A program made the position numbers and the translations under genes. Positions 35,801 through 50,200 of a stretch of 64,000 bases of DNA are shown in pieces. Under the pieces are notes generated by a model. The model did not search any database and had not been told where the DNA came from. It was given only the letters and a program-made list of their open reading frames with translations. Positions within the stretch are counted from its first letter, which is position 1. The number at the start of each line of letters is the position of its first letter. The DNA is from Archilochus colubris (taxonomy: Eukaryota > Chordata > Aves > Apodiformes > Trochilidae), in the NCBI GenBank assembly GCA_023079485.1, contig CM041097.1:14169561-14233560 (forward strand). Reading direction: 5' to 3'.

Positions 35801-38181
35801 ACATGACTCAAAATGGGCTCTGTCCTTTGGATCTAATGGAACTTGTATGAGGACTTGCTCTAACACAGCTGTAGGATGCCATCACAAGCAGGATTAAAGG
35901 TGATGGAACAGGACATGGGAACATCTCCAACAGTGTCTACACAATGGGCAGAGCCAGAGCAAGGCTCTTGCACAGGAACTCATCATGCCGCCTTTACAAG
36001 TTTGCTCCTTTTTACTGAAAAGTGCTCAGGACTGGCTTCTCAATTCCTGCTGATTCAGGCAGGGAACTCAGATGATTCTTGCCCTTTCATTACCATATCT
36101 GAGGGATTTTCAACCAGTTTCCATGGCCATGGCATCTGAGAGCCACCCACAAACATGAGGATACAGGTTCTGACAGGTTTCAAAGAACTGGCAAAGCAGA
36201 GACCTTGGCCTTGGTTTCCCTTTCTGCCAACCAACCAGGGATCAGCAGAAAAGCACAGCAGAGAACACAAGGTTACTTTTTTAAGGACTAAGACAGCAAA
36301 AAACGTGTGCTGTCTGTTACAGCTCATCTTGGTATTGATGAAATTTATATTTTCACAGCCAGGGACCTAAAGAGACAGTTCTCCTGACCATACTGATGTG
36401 CTTCACACTGGTTTGATGCAGCAAACCTCCTCCTGGGGTCAGGGAGAAAGAAGGTGGGAGAATGAAGACTCTAGGCAGCAAATCTCCAGCATGCAAAGAT
36501 GTCACTACACCTTCCCAGTGGATGGCATCCTAAGAGAGTCAAAGTTGCTGGTTCTGCCTGTTGAGTAGAACCAGAAATCTCTGTATAGGTTGCAGTTAGA
36601 CTCCCTTGTACATCAATGCAGAACTGGAAGGGAACTGCCCTCCATGGCAGACCCAGCTATTTTCAGTCCCTCTGAGTTGTACCTAACACTCCACTAATTA
36701 ATATCAAGTTATCAAAATCCAGAGCAGAAATACCACACCTGTAAGTCCCTTTGGTCAAGACATAACTATAACAATTATTAATTATTAATAAAGTAATTAT
36801 TACTGTTGTGCTAAATTACAATATTTTGCTAATTAAAAGGTCAATTCCTTTTTTTTCTTAGAACAGTGCCCTGGCAGTCATGCCCTGAGTTATTCAGAGG
36901 TCTCAAAGAAATTTACCGTGGAGGAAATTTCCTGGTTTTAAACAGAAGCAATACCCTTAGCCATACCAATCCTATCCAATTTATCACTACATTTCAGAAA
37001 AGCCACTTCTGTTTAAAACAGCAGTCAACAATGTGAAAAAAAAAACCTGTGAAGAACAGAGATTGAAATTTTAGCTTCACTAATTGGAAGCATGAGCAAC
37101 TATTCCTTCCTGATCCCCTCCAACAGGACCTATTCTTCTCCTGAAGAAGCACTAAATGGATGTATAGCACCTCTGAGAAGGGCCACGTGGCACTGAATCC
37201 CACACAATACCCTTCCGAGATGTTCTGGCACCTGTGTTAAGATTAAGGGTATGAGAAGAATTGAAGTAGACACAGAAAAGCAGTGAGAGGCATAGCTATG
37301 AAGAAACAAACACAGGGAGCAAAAATGTGCTGCTTTAAAAGGCAGTGAGTCCATAAGGTGTGAGCAGGAGGAGCTCAGCACAAGGCACTGTGTGGGGGGA
37401 GATCTCAGCAGACAGGGCAAGTCCTCTCATGGGGTTCATCATGAGACCTCACCTTCCTGGTGATGATGGCCAGCCTGCCAAACCATCTAAGCCATTTGGA
37501 AAATGCTGTTATGTGTCCATATTCAATGTAAGATAAATAATTTACGTGTACAGCTACTATAACAACTACAGAAGAAGATGCTTAAGCCTGGAAGCCACAG
37601 CTCCTGCAAAGCAGCAGGAGATCCCACCTCCCTTTGCATGGCAGCCTGGGGAGCACAGCACTGCTGCTCTCATGCCAGCTTTACTCCAGGTAAAGCTCTG
37701 GACTGAGGATTGCATCATCCCACCTGAGCCTGGGCTCGCTGTGTGCCTGGCTGGTCTCTGACCTCCCTCCCATCAGCTGAGGAAGCCATGCCAATGCTCC
37801 CTGGCTCCAGCCAGGCCTGGGGCAATCACACTGCCCAAGGCACCACAGGCATTGCTGGTGCTGTGGGTGCACCCTTAAGGATGGGGCACTGCTCCCTAGG
37901 AAGATACCCCCCAAGAGCAGTTACCCACAGAGGTCCTGATGGTGCTCTCTGCTTCCCTCCTTTCCTGCTGCTGGAGGATTCTGCCCCAGCTGGAGGCTGC
38001 TGCTGGAGGTTGGCACCTTGCATTTTTTCAAGCACCACTGAATCTGTGTGTGAGACAGTGCTCCCAGACAGCTCTGCACAGCAGTCTCACAGTGGATGGG
38101 GCTGGGGACCTGCCAGGAGAAGCACTCACTTCTCCTTATTTGCCCTGGGGCCCCTCACTCAGCACATCCATGACCAGAGGA

Positions 38182-38417
38182 GTCAGGCAGCTGCAGAGCT
38201 AAGATGCTTGGTCTTTTACCCTTTGCAGCAGGAGTCCCACCAAGGCAAATACCTGTATCTGCTGGCACAGATTGCATGTGGCTCTGCTGGGGAGGATGGT
38301 CAGGCAGCTGCAGAGCTGAGGTGCTTGGTTTTTTACCCTTCACAGCAGCAGAGCCACCAAGGCAAAATACCTGTGTCTGCTGGGCAGAGATTGCATGTGG
38401 CTCTGCTGGGGAGGACA
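38182..38417. repeat. Tandem duplication, two units of about 117 bp
   Basis: Unit 1 is 38182-38298 (117 bp) and unit 2 is 38299-38417 (119 bp). Both start GTCAGGCAGCTGCAGAGCT and end with GCTCTGCTGGGGAGGA. The copies differ at roughly a dozen sites plus two single-base insertions in unit 2, so about 90% identity by eye. The period equals 39 codons, so the plus-strand open frame at 37743-38483 reads through both copies. The two insertions in unit 2 shift the encoded frame, which argues against protein-level selection. Confidence 0.9.
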
Positions 38418-41400
38418 GGCAGAGGCATTCCCCTATCAGAACAAGGAGAAGCTTTTAGGGGCCTGGGATTCAAAAATCCCTGAAAATGGCACAGTTTAAA
38501 ATTCCTCCTGGACTAAGAGCCATCACCCTCCACATCTCATATCGATATTACAGCTGCAGGAGCACAGCAATAACACAGACATGCAGCATCCTGAGTCTTG
38601 AGCATTCACTGTGTTATCATGCTGCAGACAACAAACATTTCTTTTCCCCAATGTTTGCTGGGGAGCCAAATGAATCCTAACAGCCTCCTTGGCCATAACA
38701 CACACACAGCTCTGGCTACAGACCTTGATTTCTGACGCATCAGCTGTGAAAGGCAATGGCCTTTAGATAAGGGACCACAGAGGCTCTGGCAGCTCCTGCC
38801 AGACCAAAGCACAGCAGCAAGAACAATTAGGTTTTTCCAGAACGTGTACCAGAAGTAATAGAAAATGTTAACTGGTGTTGCAAATATTTATAAGAAGTCA
38901 GACATAATTAAGTGATTTGCAATTGAAAATTAATAATCTAAAATTTCAACCATGTTGACAGACAGTGTTAAATATAACTGCAGTTAATGCGAGCTGATTT
39001 AAATTGGGATAACACAGCAGCAACAGAAAAAAGGCAGTCAATCACATCCCCTGTTATTAACATCTTTCTCCATGAGGAATATTTTTACACGGACATTTCA
39101 AGATGCTCTGCTGTCCCGGGAGGACCATTAGCCTGCAGCCTGCTCCAGCCAGAGTGGATGGACAGGGTGTCCATCTGTCTGTCTGTCCACCACCAGCCAC
39201 CTGAAGCTGCCCAAGCCACCCTGCAAGAGCACAGCCCCAAGCAGCCATCACCACGAGATGGCGAATGGAGCCAGCCTGCTTTCCAAGCACTGGCTGCAAC
39301 CCCACACAGCTCCCTCCCAGGCTCTTTGCAGAGCTGTGTGTGACATGGACCGCAACGCCTTCTGTCTCTGCATGGGGGAACCAAGGCATTGAAGAGCCTG
39401 ATGCAGCCCTGAGGGTCTCACAATGTGCTCATGAAAGCACCACTAGCTTCCCCCAGGCTTCCTCCACTACCTCTTCGTTATCTTTCCCAAGAGCTCATTA
39501 TGGATGGAGGCTCCAGGCAAAGCCTTTCCATCCCCACAGGGTGGAGATTTGTTCTGTGCAGAGTTTTACTTATTGCTCTTGGTATTTAAAGCCAAATCAA
39601 ATACTAGCTGCCCACCACAATCATCCCAACCAAGGCTGGACTACCTCAGCTTTAGCACATGCCAGAATGCAACAGAGCTGGAGAAGAGGGAGAAGAACCC
39701 CCCACCCCCAAACCCTCAGTGGCTGCCCCTTTCCAGGAGGACAGGCAAGGACAGGGCTGTGATGCCAGGGGACACAGCACAGTCATCCACAGCAGATCCA
39801 TGACCAAAAGATGATCAATTTAAAGATGTGACATAGGCTAGGTAGAGGGTCAGGCCTCACAGTAGCTGCAAGGTAACTCTTCCAGAAAGCTCCTCTGCAA
39901 GGAGCACTCCCATACCCTGCTTTCTGAGGAAATGTGCTTATTTCGAACTACATTCAGTAAGCCATGACCTCCTTCCTTTGAAATTGTTACCAGGGCAGAA
40001 ATTTTGTGCTAACAGAGTTAAGAAAATATATTGGACACTGAGAGTATGGCATTATAGTCTCTGCTATTGTTGAGGTCCCTTGGTGCTTTCTGAATGGCAG
40101 TGCATTGCAAAAATAAGGTGATAACCTGCTCTCTGATCTCATTTCATCTGTATTCTAGCCTCAGTCTTACCTTAAAGTTTCCACCAAGAGCAATGCATTT
40201 CATATGCAGAACAGACACTCAAGAGAGTGCGGAATTTGCAGCTGGAATCCAGCTGTGAGCCTCAGTGCAACCATGACTGAAGGTTCACAGCACTGGTACC
40301 CACCCATCTCAGACAGCAGTTGCAGTTCTTTTTAGAAATTAAGAAAAAATGCCAATGAAGAGATTAAAGAGAAAAGCAATGCTTGAAACATTCTCATGGG
40401 ATTTTTTTTTTGGCATTCTGCTCTGTAACCAGCTCAAAACTGTACTGCTAGAGCCACCCTCTCCTTTCAAATGAAGGTGCATCAGATGCTGCTGGCTATA
40501 AAACCACAGGAACATACGTGTATGGAACCTATATTGGAACTCTTTCCCCCTGTTTTAATTATTATAATTATTTTAATTATTATTAAGTTCTTTGTTAAAG
40601 GAGATCTAAACAAAAAAGGAGGCACTGGAAAAAAATAATGTACTTGTGCAGCTACCCATGAGGTCAGATCTGCCCTGGCTGCATACCCAGGCAGAAGAGC
40701 AGCTCCTTCCCTCCACCTGGACTTATAGGGAAAAACAACAGGAAAAAGCAGCTTCCAAAGGGACTGACAGCCCAGATGCTCTGAGCTGCTAAGGAGGGTG
40801 GAGGAGACTGAGGGAGTTCTTGCTGGGAACTGGCACAGCTGGGAAATGCTCAGCTACCTGTCTGTGCTGCTTCACAGCTGCAGGGGAATCAACTGAGACT
40901 CACATGGTGACCTTGCACAAAAGCAGAGGGAACAGCTGAATCATTTGGCTTACAGGCTGAGCAAAACCCCCAACAGATCCCGCCCCCTCAAAAAACATTC
41001 TTTTTCAGACAGTTTTCCTTACTACATTTTCCACAATCTAAAAAACCTGAGCTGTTCAGTTTCTAAAACTCTTAGATCCATCCCAAATCCATTCTCTTCA
41101 CTCTGTTTTGTGGGGGGCTCAGAGTGGAGGGTAAAATATTGCTGAAACAACTTAAATAGTGCCTTGAAAAGATGAAAAGTGCTTCCTTAATCCCAAATCT
41201 TCCTATGTTACAAACCATGTGCAAGCTTGCTCTGTGGGATGTGTTTGCTGAAAACCAAGAGATGTGAGGTTGCCTTTTCTCTATTCCAAAGGGAGGAAAC
41301 AAGCAATCCCCTCCTGTCTTCTGCAGGGACATTTCCACACCCAGCTGAGTAACTCCCAGATGTGAGTTTCCTGTCACAGGTAAAATGAATGGACCAGGAG

Positions 41401-44400
41401 AGAAAGCAGCCAGCTTTGCAAGATGCTGCCTTGTGCAAGCAGTAGACCATCTGAAGAGCACCTAAGTATGAAGAGAAAATGGGCAGAGCTCATTTAAATG
41501 TAATTATTTTTCCTTTCCAGCTAAACCAGTTCACCCAGGAGGCAAGAACAACAGCTGGAGCTGGGGCAGAGGCAGCAGAGGTGATGCCCATTTGCAGTCC
41601 TGGTTGTGTCAGCACATCTCCCCGTGCTCACTGCCACCATTACCAGGACCAAGAGAAACCTGGCTCAAACCTGCTACTGTTCCTTGTGAACCATCTTCTT
41701 TGCTGGCGCCCTCCAAAATCAGTGCAGGTGACAACTCATGCAATTGCTGCCTTGCAAGGCTGGCACTGAAGTGAAGTAATCACCTCCCCAGCCTTATCAC
41801 CAAGCAGAGTTATTCAGGTTTATGCTGCTGGCAGCTTTCTTAACTGCACAATGAGACACGCTAAAAATATTTGCTGCTTGGACTAGACTTCATGTTTTAA
41901 AAATGTATAACAAATAATTACTTGCGCTGCACAAACTTTATAGCTTCTGCTTCTGAGCAGATGGGATTTTGTAACAAACTTCATCTGGTAAAGCAGTGTC
42001 CCCTCATCTGCCATCACCTCATCTGCACTGCCACACAGCACAGAGGGCTCCCTACATCCCAGTCCTGCCTCCTGACCTGGCTAATTCCACAGCAAAAACT
42101 TCTGCCTGCAGGTGACCAGGGAACAGCTCCATCCCACCTGGCTGCAAGGCTCCTCTTCAGAGCTCACCACAGCTTTGTTGCAGATTGCAATAAAATAACC
42201 ATCCTAGACTAAGTTCTGTTAACTAACTGAACAAATCTGATTCTCTGTTCAGCAATAACACTGATACTTTCATGGTGTCCAATACCATGTTGAGGCTGAT
42301 GGGCTCTCAGCTCAAAACAGACTGTTCCCTTCCTGTGTAATCTCCTGTAAAGCCCTAGTAAAATTCAGCCTACAGTTGCAATGTTAAGGCCATACCATTG
42401 ATTTAGACTTGAGCTTATATGAAAGAAAAACATCCTGTGTATCCTCTGGGAGACAGAAAGGCTGTCACAACCTTTGCCCAGCTCCTCCAGCCCTGAGTAT
42501 CAGCAGCACAGCTGACAGTGCCTGCTTTGAGCCCAGGGTTTTATTGCTCTGGTACAAGCATAGGTAAAGATCACTACGGTGCATTTGCAAACAGATCAAA
42601 CTGCTTGGGACTGTTTGTAAGCCAAGCTGTTTGCCCTTCCTTATCGTTCCATGTGACTCTCATTGCCTTTTAAATGCATTTTTGTTTTACAGAAATTTTT
42701 TTATAGTGCAGATCCCAGATCTGCATATAGCAGTGGTCTTTCTGCTGCCTCGTGGGATAATAAATATCTCCCAATATTTTCTGAGGTTCCTGTGCTTCTC
42801 TAGCCAAGACTTGAGTAGTTGCAATGTTGCCCCTGAGTTCAAACTCATTCATGCACAATTGTTCTCACAGTCTTTTTACAGGCTGCTCTGACAGTCTGTT
42901 CAGCATCCCACAAGAGTAGTGAACCCCCAGCTTAAACCCACCAGTCCCAAAGCATCCTCCTCATGCCCATCCTTTTTCTTCAGCACTCTTCCCCCTCCCT
43001 CTGTCTCTGGAGACACATGCTTTTCCACTGCTTGCTCAGTCCTTCAGCCTTCATTTCACCTTTGGCCCTGCCTTCCTTAAGGCTCCATGCAAAGCCTGGT
43101 TCTTCTTTCATGTTTTCCTGCAAGAGCCAAACCTTCAGACATGCCAAAGGATTGGTACCATGGCTGGAGGTGGTGGCTTACATCAATGCCCTGAGATCCA
43201 TCACCTGATAACCACAAGACACCAATGATACACAAGCACTTTGAAAACCCTTCACAACTTGGTAACCACCTTCTTTGGCATCTTACTGCACCGTACTGCA
43301 AGTCTGACTCTTGTTTTAACATTATTTATAACAGCTCACACTTTCTCCTCACTTACTTTCTCTTTAAGGGATAAAGGATAAAAAAAGGAGCTGATGTTCC
43401 TCTCAAGTTTGTTAGAAGTTATCTAGTAGGTTACAGGCTTGCACCCCCAGAAAAGCAGGGTTTTAGATGCTGGAAAACAAAGTAGACAAATTCTTGTAGC
43501 AAAGCAGGACTGGCCCCACCTCCTGCTCAACTGCATCCACGCATCCTCCCCAGGAAGGGATTCACACCAAGGCAGCCCCAGGGCAGCTGGAAAAGCTCTT
43601 CCCTCAGATTGCTGCCATCAGACCAGAGGGATTGGTTTTGCTCCATCTTACACCAGGAATCATCACAGCCTGAAGGCAGCTCCACAGCAGCCAGCTCATG
43701 TCAGCTTTAAAGGTAATCTCATTTCATGCTGGACTGTTTTGCTTGGGGAATTTTTCAGAGCCCAACCCTTGCTGTTACTTGCTGTTAGCTGTGGTACCAG
43801 CACTGTTCTTCCCTTCTGCAGGGACCATGCTGGGGATGGGCCAATCCATGCCCCAGAGAGTTTGTCCCTGTGATCTCACTAAATGCCTAGGAATGAGCAT
43901 TGGCTCCTTTTCCAGCAGGACTTCATTTGACCCATTTTTGGTTTTCCTCTGCTCACCAGCACCCCTCACAGCAGTCTGGCACAACCCCACCTCAGCAGCC
44001 TCCAGACAGAAGGAGTTTTGTTATTAATGATTCTTATCAACTCTCCATCTTTGAACAAGAGTGATTTACTTTTGATCGATGTCTGGCATCCAGTAATTTC
44101 ATGCAACAGTGGAGAGAGATTCCTTTCTGCTGGGGGACACTGGTATGGCATGAAGCCTTAAAGAGACAGATATGCCTGCTCTCCTGCCTTTGCATCCTGT
44201 GCTGTCCTTCCCTAAATTATCTCCTGCATCTGTCACTCCTTGGACTGCAGATGAGACAGAACCTGAGGCACTGACACCAGGTCTCCCAAAAATCAGGGTA
44301 ACCAGCAATGGTTCAGGTGGTGCTTTGTGTGACAGTGATAACCACTCATCTGGTCTTAACAAAATGTATTTTGTTGTCATCCAGAAAATCACCCTGATTT

Positions 44401-47184
44401 ACAAGCAGACCAATTTTCCCAAGATCACTAACAATGATGCTCAGATCAAGCCTACACTCTAACATTACAGTGCCAGTGTTTCTGCTGGTATATTTGGGAT
44501 AAAAATAGATGGGTTTTATCATTGTTCATTGCTGCCACTTATATTTTTAGCCATACAATGGATAAAACTGCAAGTGGCATTATGATAGTAAAGTTTAATG
44601 ATCCCAATTATCTTCTTGAATGTATCTTTGGCTACTTCCATCCAGAGAAATAAAACTTCTACTGACTGCCATACACCCTCAGCTGTTTTGCAGTCACAAT
44701 ACATAAAGGCAGAACAGATGGACTAAGCAATGACCCTGAACAATTTCCTACATTAGGTATAACAAAGATGACCAGGAATCACATGGCCAGCAAAGGTGAT
44801 GAACAGGAAAGCAGCAGAATGACCTCCTGCCACTGACCAGGCAGTGATTGGTGAGAAGTGCAGAGCCTCACTTAGCAAAACCATTGAACAGGTGCCTTTC
44901 TCCTCTTGTTTTAAGGACCACACTACCAGCAGGGACTTCCCAGAGGAAAACTGTTGTACCAACCTCAAAAAAACCATGCACTGCTCATCATGAATACTGC
45001 AGACATTCCTGGGAAACGCAGAGGTTTGAAACACTGGGGCTGCATATTCAGGAGTGGTCCAACTAATCTTTGATAGCATCTATGTCAGGAGTTAGAGTGC
45101 ACTGCTCTTCTATTACTTTAACCTGTATTATTTGCTCTCAGTCCCTCCACAAAGCAGATCCAAACCACGCTGCTTTTGTCTGATCTGACAGTCAGTCTCC
45201 TCCACAAAGTTATTTTGGAATAATTTCAACAGCAGGAGCCACAGCTCCTTCAGCTAATTTACCCTCAGTTGCTACTCAACCATCTGAGCACAAATCCAAA
45301 CAAAATCCACTGTTACGGAGAAAAAGGCCAAGTGAAAGGAAAATCCACAAGCAGAAAGGTGAATGAAGAACTGAGTTGGAAGGTGACTGAAAACAGCTGC
45401 TTCATTTTTTACATTTTTGAGGATTAGGATGTACATAGGGGACACCACAGCACCCACAAGAACGAGGAAATAAATTTAACCAAAACCCAGCAGGGCATTG
45501 GGCAAAGTCTGTGTGCTCTTCTCTGCAGGTCACTGTCACTGTTCTTGCTTCCTCCCCAGCACCCTTTTTTCACTGCAATCCTCACTCCCCTGGCAGTAGA
45601 CCCAGAAGAGGACAGCAAAATTGGGCATCTGCACTTTGTTCTCCTTTGTTCTGGGAAATGCCTATAATTTCAGCCAGCCCCTCCTCTGCATGCTCTAAGG
45701 AAGGCTTAAGGCTCCAGCGTGCTCACATGAACACACAGCTCAGCTCTGCCACTGAAAGCAAAAGCTCCTGCACCACCGTGCTCTTTGTTAAATGGGGGAT
45801 GCAAAATTTTCTCTCTTCCATTGCAATGACGTTTCTACAAAGACTTCACACTGAGTGACAAAGAATATTCTGTTATCACCTCCCCATCTTCTTACTGCCC
45901 TGTTTTCAGAGACAAAAGAACTGGACCAAAGGATACATGACAATCACATGCAAAGATCACTCCTGCCAGGAAACATCACTGCTGCCCTGCATCACACAGC
46001 AAAGTCTGCGTGATAGAGGCCAGCACTTTTTATATGACTTTAAGCTTTTATAGCTGCCTTTTAAAAATATGAGAGGCTATATTTGAAGCTGTCTTGCATC
46101 CCATTCTCTATTGAACTTGCACTCTTAATTTGTCACAAATCATGAGTAGAATCAGATCTCCCAGAGAAACCATGGTATACCGAAAATGAAAACTCAACAC
46201 TGAAACAGGGGTAAGGAACAGCTTATGTAAATTGCATTTCCTATAGTATGGGACACTTTGAAATGCATAAGGTCTAGTTTGTTGCTCACTTCCCAATTTA
46301 TATTCAACTCAGTGGGAACAAATATGTGCCTACTTTGATATCCTTTTGAAGAAAAAATTTGCCACCCCATTTCTTTTATGAAATATACCTATTCTCTTTT
46401 TATTTTGGTACATTTTAGATGCAAACTGGAAGATTAACCCAGCTGTATTTTATATTCATGCAGCACTTTCCGTGTCCTGATCCATCTGACTCCCAAAGTT
46501 TCTTCTGAATTAAAATGACACTGCCTATCACATCCCAAGCTGTGGTATGCAGCGTTTGTCAAGGAAGATGGAAACAGTGATAGCTGGAAGAATGACATGT
46601 AGGAAATAGATAAAGGACTGGCGAATAAGACATCTATTTTTAAAATAATTCTCTCTTCTGGAATGCTGAACATAATATGGATTGCAAAAGGGTAAAAGCA
46701 GCCTTGAAGACACTACAATTTTCAGCAATAAGATTAGAGAAAACTCAGTAAAATATTAATACATAACTTTCAAAATATTCACTTAGTGGATGACGCATGT
46801 CACAAGAATTCTCTTTCTATTTAAGATGATAAAAAGAAAACTGAGTTGCATGTAACATCAGGCTGGCACAGCTCAGTGAAAACTAGTCCTGGTTCACCAA
46901 CAAGACATTGCTGGTTGAAATGAAGACCCTGGAGCTCTGGTACAAGCCTCCAGCATGACCATGTGTAACCCCTGCTATGTGCAATTGCTACTGTGTCCTC
47001 CCATTTTGCTCATGAGATAAGCAGTGACAGTTCCCCAGGAAAGCCACAGGATTTCAGTGATAAACCATAAGTGAGGGTTGAAGCACTGCAAAGCACTGAG
47101 GTTTTCACGTGGAATTCAAATCAGATTTAAAAAAAAACCTACATGCAAAATTAAATTCTAGCAGCTGCATTGTATTTCCAGTTA

Positions 47185-47206
47185 AAAGAAAGAAAGAGAA
47201 AGAGAG
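47185..47206 (+). repeat. GA-rich purine repeat
   Basis: Degenerate AAAG/AGAG units. Low-complexity purine tract in the large intron. Confidence 0.7.
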
Positions 47207-50200
47207 GCATTAATATAGTGCAGGGTCATACACCAGTTACGTCTTATTAAGTATTCCAGCCTTCCTTAAGATAAGCATCACATATGGGTTCTTTTGCAGT
47301 TAGCAGTTCCTTGCTTAAAGAGAGAGAGGTCTGGATAACACCCCTTCTGTCTCCCAGGGCCTCCTGGGCTGATTGACAGGAACATGTAACTGCAGGGAAC
47401 AAATGCTGCTCAAAGGAAAAACAAGATTACTTTCTCCAAAGGGGGCCAGTGGGGTCATTTCTTTGACACATCTTCTGCTTGCCATCTTTGGTTGAGGGAA
47501 AGAGAAAGAGGAGGAGTGACGTTTTCCCTTCCTAATAGAACACAGGACATGCTGAGGAACTGTTTTTTTACGTATGGTGGCTTGCACTGAATTCAGAGCT
47601 AGGGAAGCAAAAGATTGCTTGAAATAAACACGGCATTTTGAGAGCTGAATCCCACCTCCAGAAACCAGGCCACATGGAAGCTCAACTCAGAACCTGCCCT
47701 TCAAACCACATTTTAGATTTGTTTGTTGGGAGATCAGCAATAAAATTATATTTTATGTAACACCTTTGGCTACTCTCCTGTCCCACCCTCCCTCCTCCTC
47801 TTCCCCCCCATGATGGGCAATGCTTGGCTTGGTTTCTCCTTGGGCAGCCCCCGCAGCTTTTCTTGAGGCTGGGCCACCCTGGGCAGTGGCAATGTGCCTC
47901 ACAAGATTGTTGGGTTTTTTAATGCAAAGTGGTTTACCTGAATCAAGCAGCAACTTCTCCACCTGCTCCCCCATTTCCATCAGTAGTCTCATCTCTCTGC
48001 CAATACCAAGGGAACACCTCTGGGGTTTCTATTTTGTGCCATCCCAAATCTTCTCTCCACTGAAACCTTTTCAAGCAGTAATTCCTAAATGTCGTCACAT
48101 TTTATGAGGCTTATGAAAAGTTTCCTATTCCTGTAGCTCCTGCAAAACCTTCCCCACTGATTCAGCATCTCCTTCTGCACAGCTGTGCTGGGGATTGTCC
48201 ATGTTCCTGACCCTACCCTTTGCTCTGATCTATTCCTATAATAAAACTCAGTGACGGGAGCAGCCAGGCACTTGTAGATGCAGCAGACACTGGAAGAGAT
48301 CTCTCAGTTAAAAACCTCAAGGCCAAAGTGTTTCCCTTCCCCAGAATTTCACTGCTCAACTTATTCTTTCCAAAATGCAAGAGAAATGGAATTGTATTAA
48401 TAAATATCCATTTGAAATGAGGCTACTGATCTGATGAAAATAAAAATTTGACTAAGCAGCAGGAAAGTCATGCCAACAGCTAGATTTTCAGTGAAATAAG
48501 AGAACTGGCAGTACCTACACAGAGGGGTTAAGGTACACTGAAAATGTCAAGTAATTGATAATTGATAGGGTAACCATGATTATTTTTTTCTTATTCATTC
48601 CTTTGCAGCAGAAATGCAGATGATGAAAATTATTGATTGGCCAACTGAAACAAAAATAAAACTTACATTAAAACCAAAAAAATTTTAAAAAAAATAATTA
48701 AAACCGGAAATTTAAACCTTGAATTGCAGAAATTAATCAGACCACACAGACAACAAAGAGTGTTCAGCTGATATTGTACCACAAAAACCTCTTTCTAAAG
48801 AGACAAACAGAAACCATTTCACAGAGGATAAACATCTTAAAAATCACCCTGACTTTAGCCCTAATGTACCTGCAGGGATCGATATTGCTGGAGCAGGATA
48901 GATCTGGTCTGATGAGTGAACTTGCCCACATGGCCTCTGGGTAAAGAATAACTGGTTTGAATTTAATTTGTACAAGCTGATGGAAATGCAGAGGACCCAG
49001 CACGCTGCAGCCCTTCTGTGCTGCCCAGCAAGGTATCACTAAAGGTCTGGGTGCATTACTTTTTCCTACTGCTGCTGCTAGAGAGAATTTTGCTTGCTTT
49101 CCCGTTAGATTAACGAGCTCTCTTGGTCACATTTGCCTCGACCTTACAGAGAGGGCAGGGGAGCAGCTCAGCAGATCAGAAGAGGGGGATGGGAAATGGC
49201 AAGGGTGACAAGTTGTGACAATTAATGACTTAAGCAAACTAAAACAGGGCTTTGGTTCAGAGGAGTCCCCGTGGACTTCTGCAACAAATCAGGAATTAAG
49301 TCCTCCTCAAGAGCCCCATGGCAGAGGAGCTTCCAGCACCCAAACCATTTCACATGGCAGCAGAGGGCAGAAATAAGAGGCTGCTCCTTCACTCCAGAAC
49401 CTTTCTGGATGCTGACACCATTTCTATCATTTAAATAATGCACCATAACAAGGCAGTGCTTGTTTTGGTAGCACAAGTGACATCTGGCTAGGCTGTGAAG
49501 GGGCATACGTGCCTTCAAATCCAGAGGGAAGGCTGGTGGGAGGCAGTGTGGGAAGGATTGAGTGCAAAAAAGACTTTTTCAGTCTAATAAACATCTCTGG
49601 ACAGTGTTGCAAGAAAACAATTGACTTTTCCTCTGCAAGTCTTCACTGTTGTTGATTGACACTGAAATTTCTCTGCTACACATCTGCACTTCAGATGCAC
49701 AGCCTAGCCTGGTTTCTGTAAAGGGCCTGTAAAACCATAAGATGTCCATAGTGGGGCCAGAACTCCAAGTTCCTAGTGCACAAAAACATACATCCCCAAC
49801 TGGCAGCTAACAGGGTTAAAACACCCTCTGATTAAATGAAAGCATCTTTAATTAGTTTAATTGACCATGCCTCAGCCAAGAGACCATCTGCTCAGCAGCA
49901 TTTGCTTGCTCTTTGCAGGAGCGATTGATCAGCCATAGCTAGAGAACACAGCATTAGGCTACATCAGATTTATTTTGTTTAATAGAAGAGCTAATTTGCT
50001 TTAAATTTAATTACAGGGGCCAAGATTGCTCTCTGAGTCCATAACAGCACAGAACATACGCTTATCCTACAGCTAATGGATGCACACGTAGCTCCATACG
50101 TGCCTGTGCACATCAGACACGTGGTGCTGACAGCTCAGGGGAGCAGGTCCCATCCTGGCAGAGAATGATTCCTGCATTTTCCTCCCCACAAGACAGCAGC

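Noticed and set aside
37743..38483. 246-codon plus-strand open frame, the longest in the window
   Set aside because: It lies in GC-rich intron, antisense to CADPS. It has no recognisable domain, and its internal repeat is a DNA tandem duplication whose second copy is frame-shifted relative to the first.
39265..39762. 165-codon plus-strand open frame
   Set aside because: GC-rich intronic sequence with low stop density; no domain or family resemblance.
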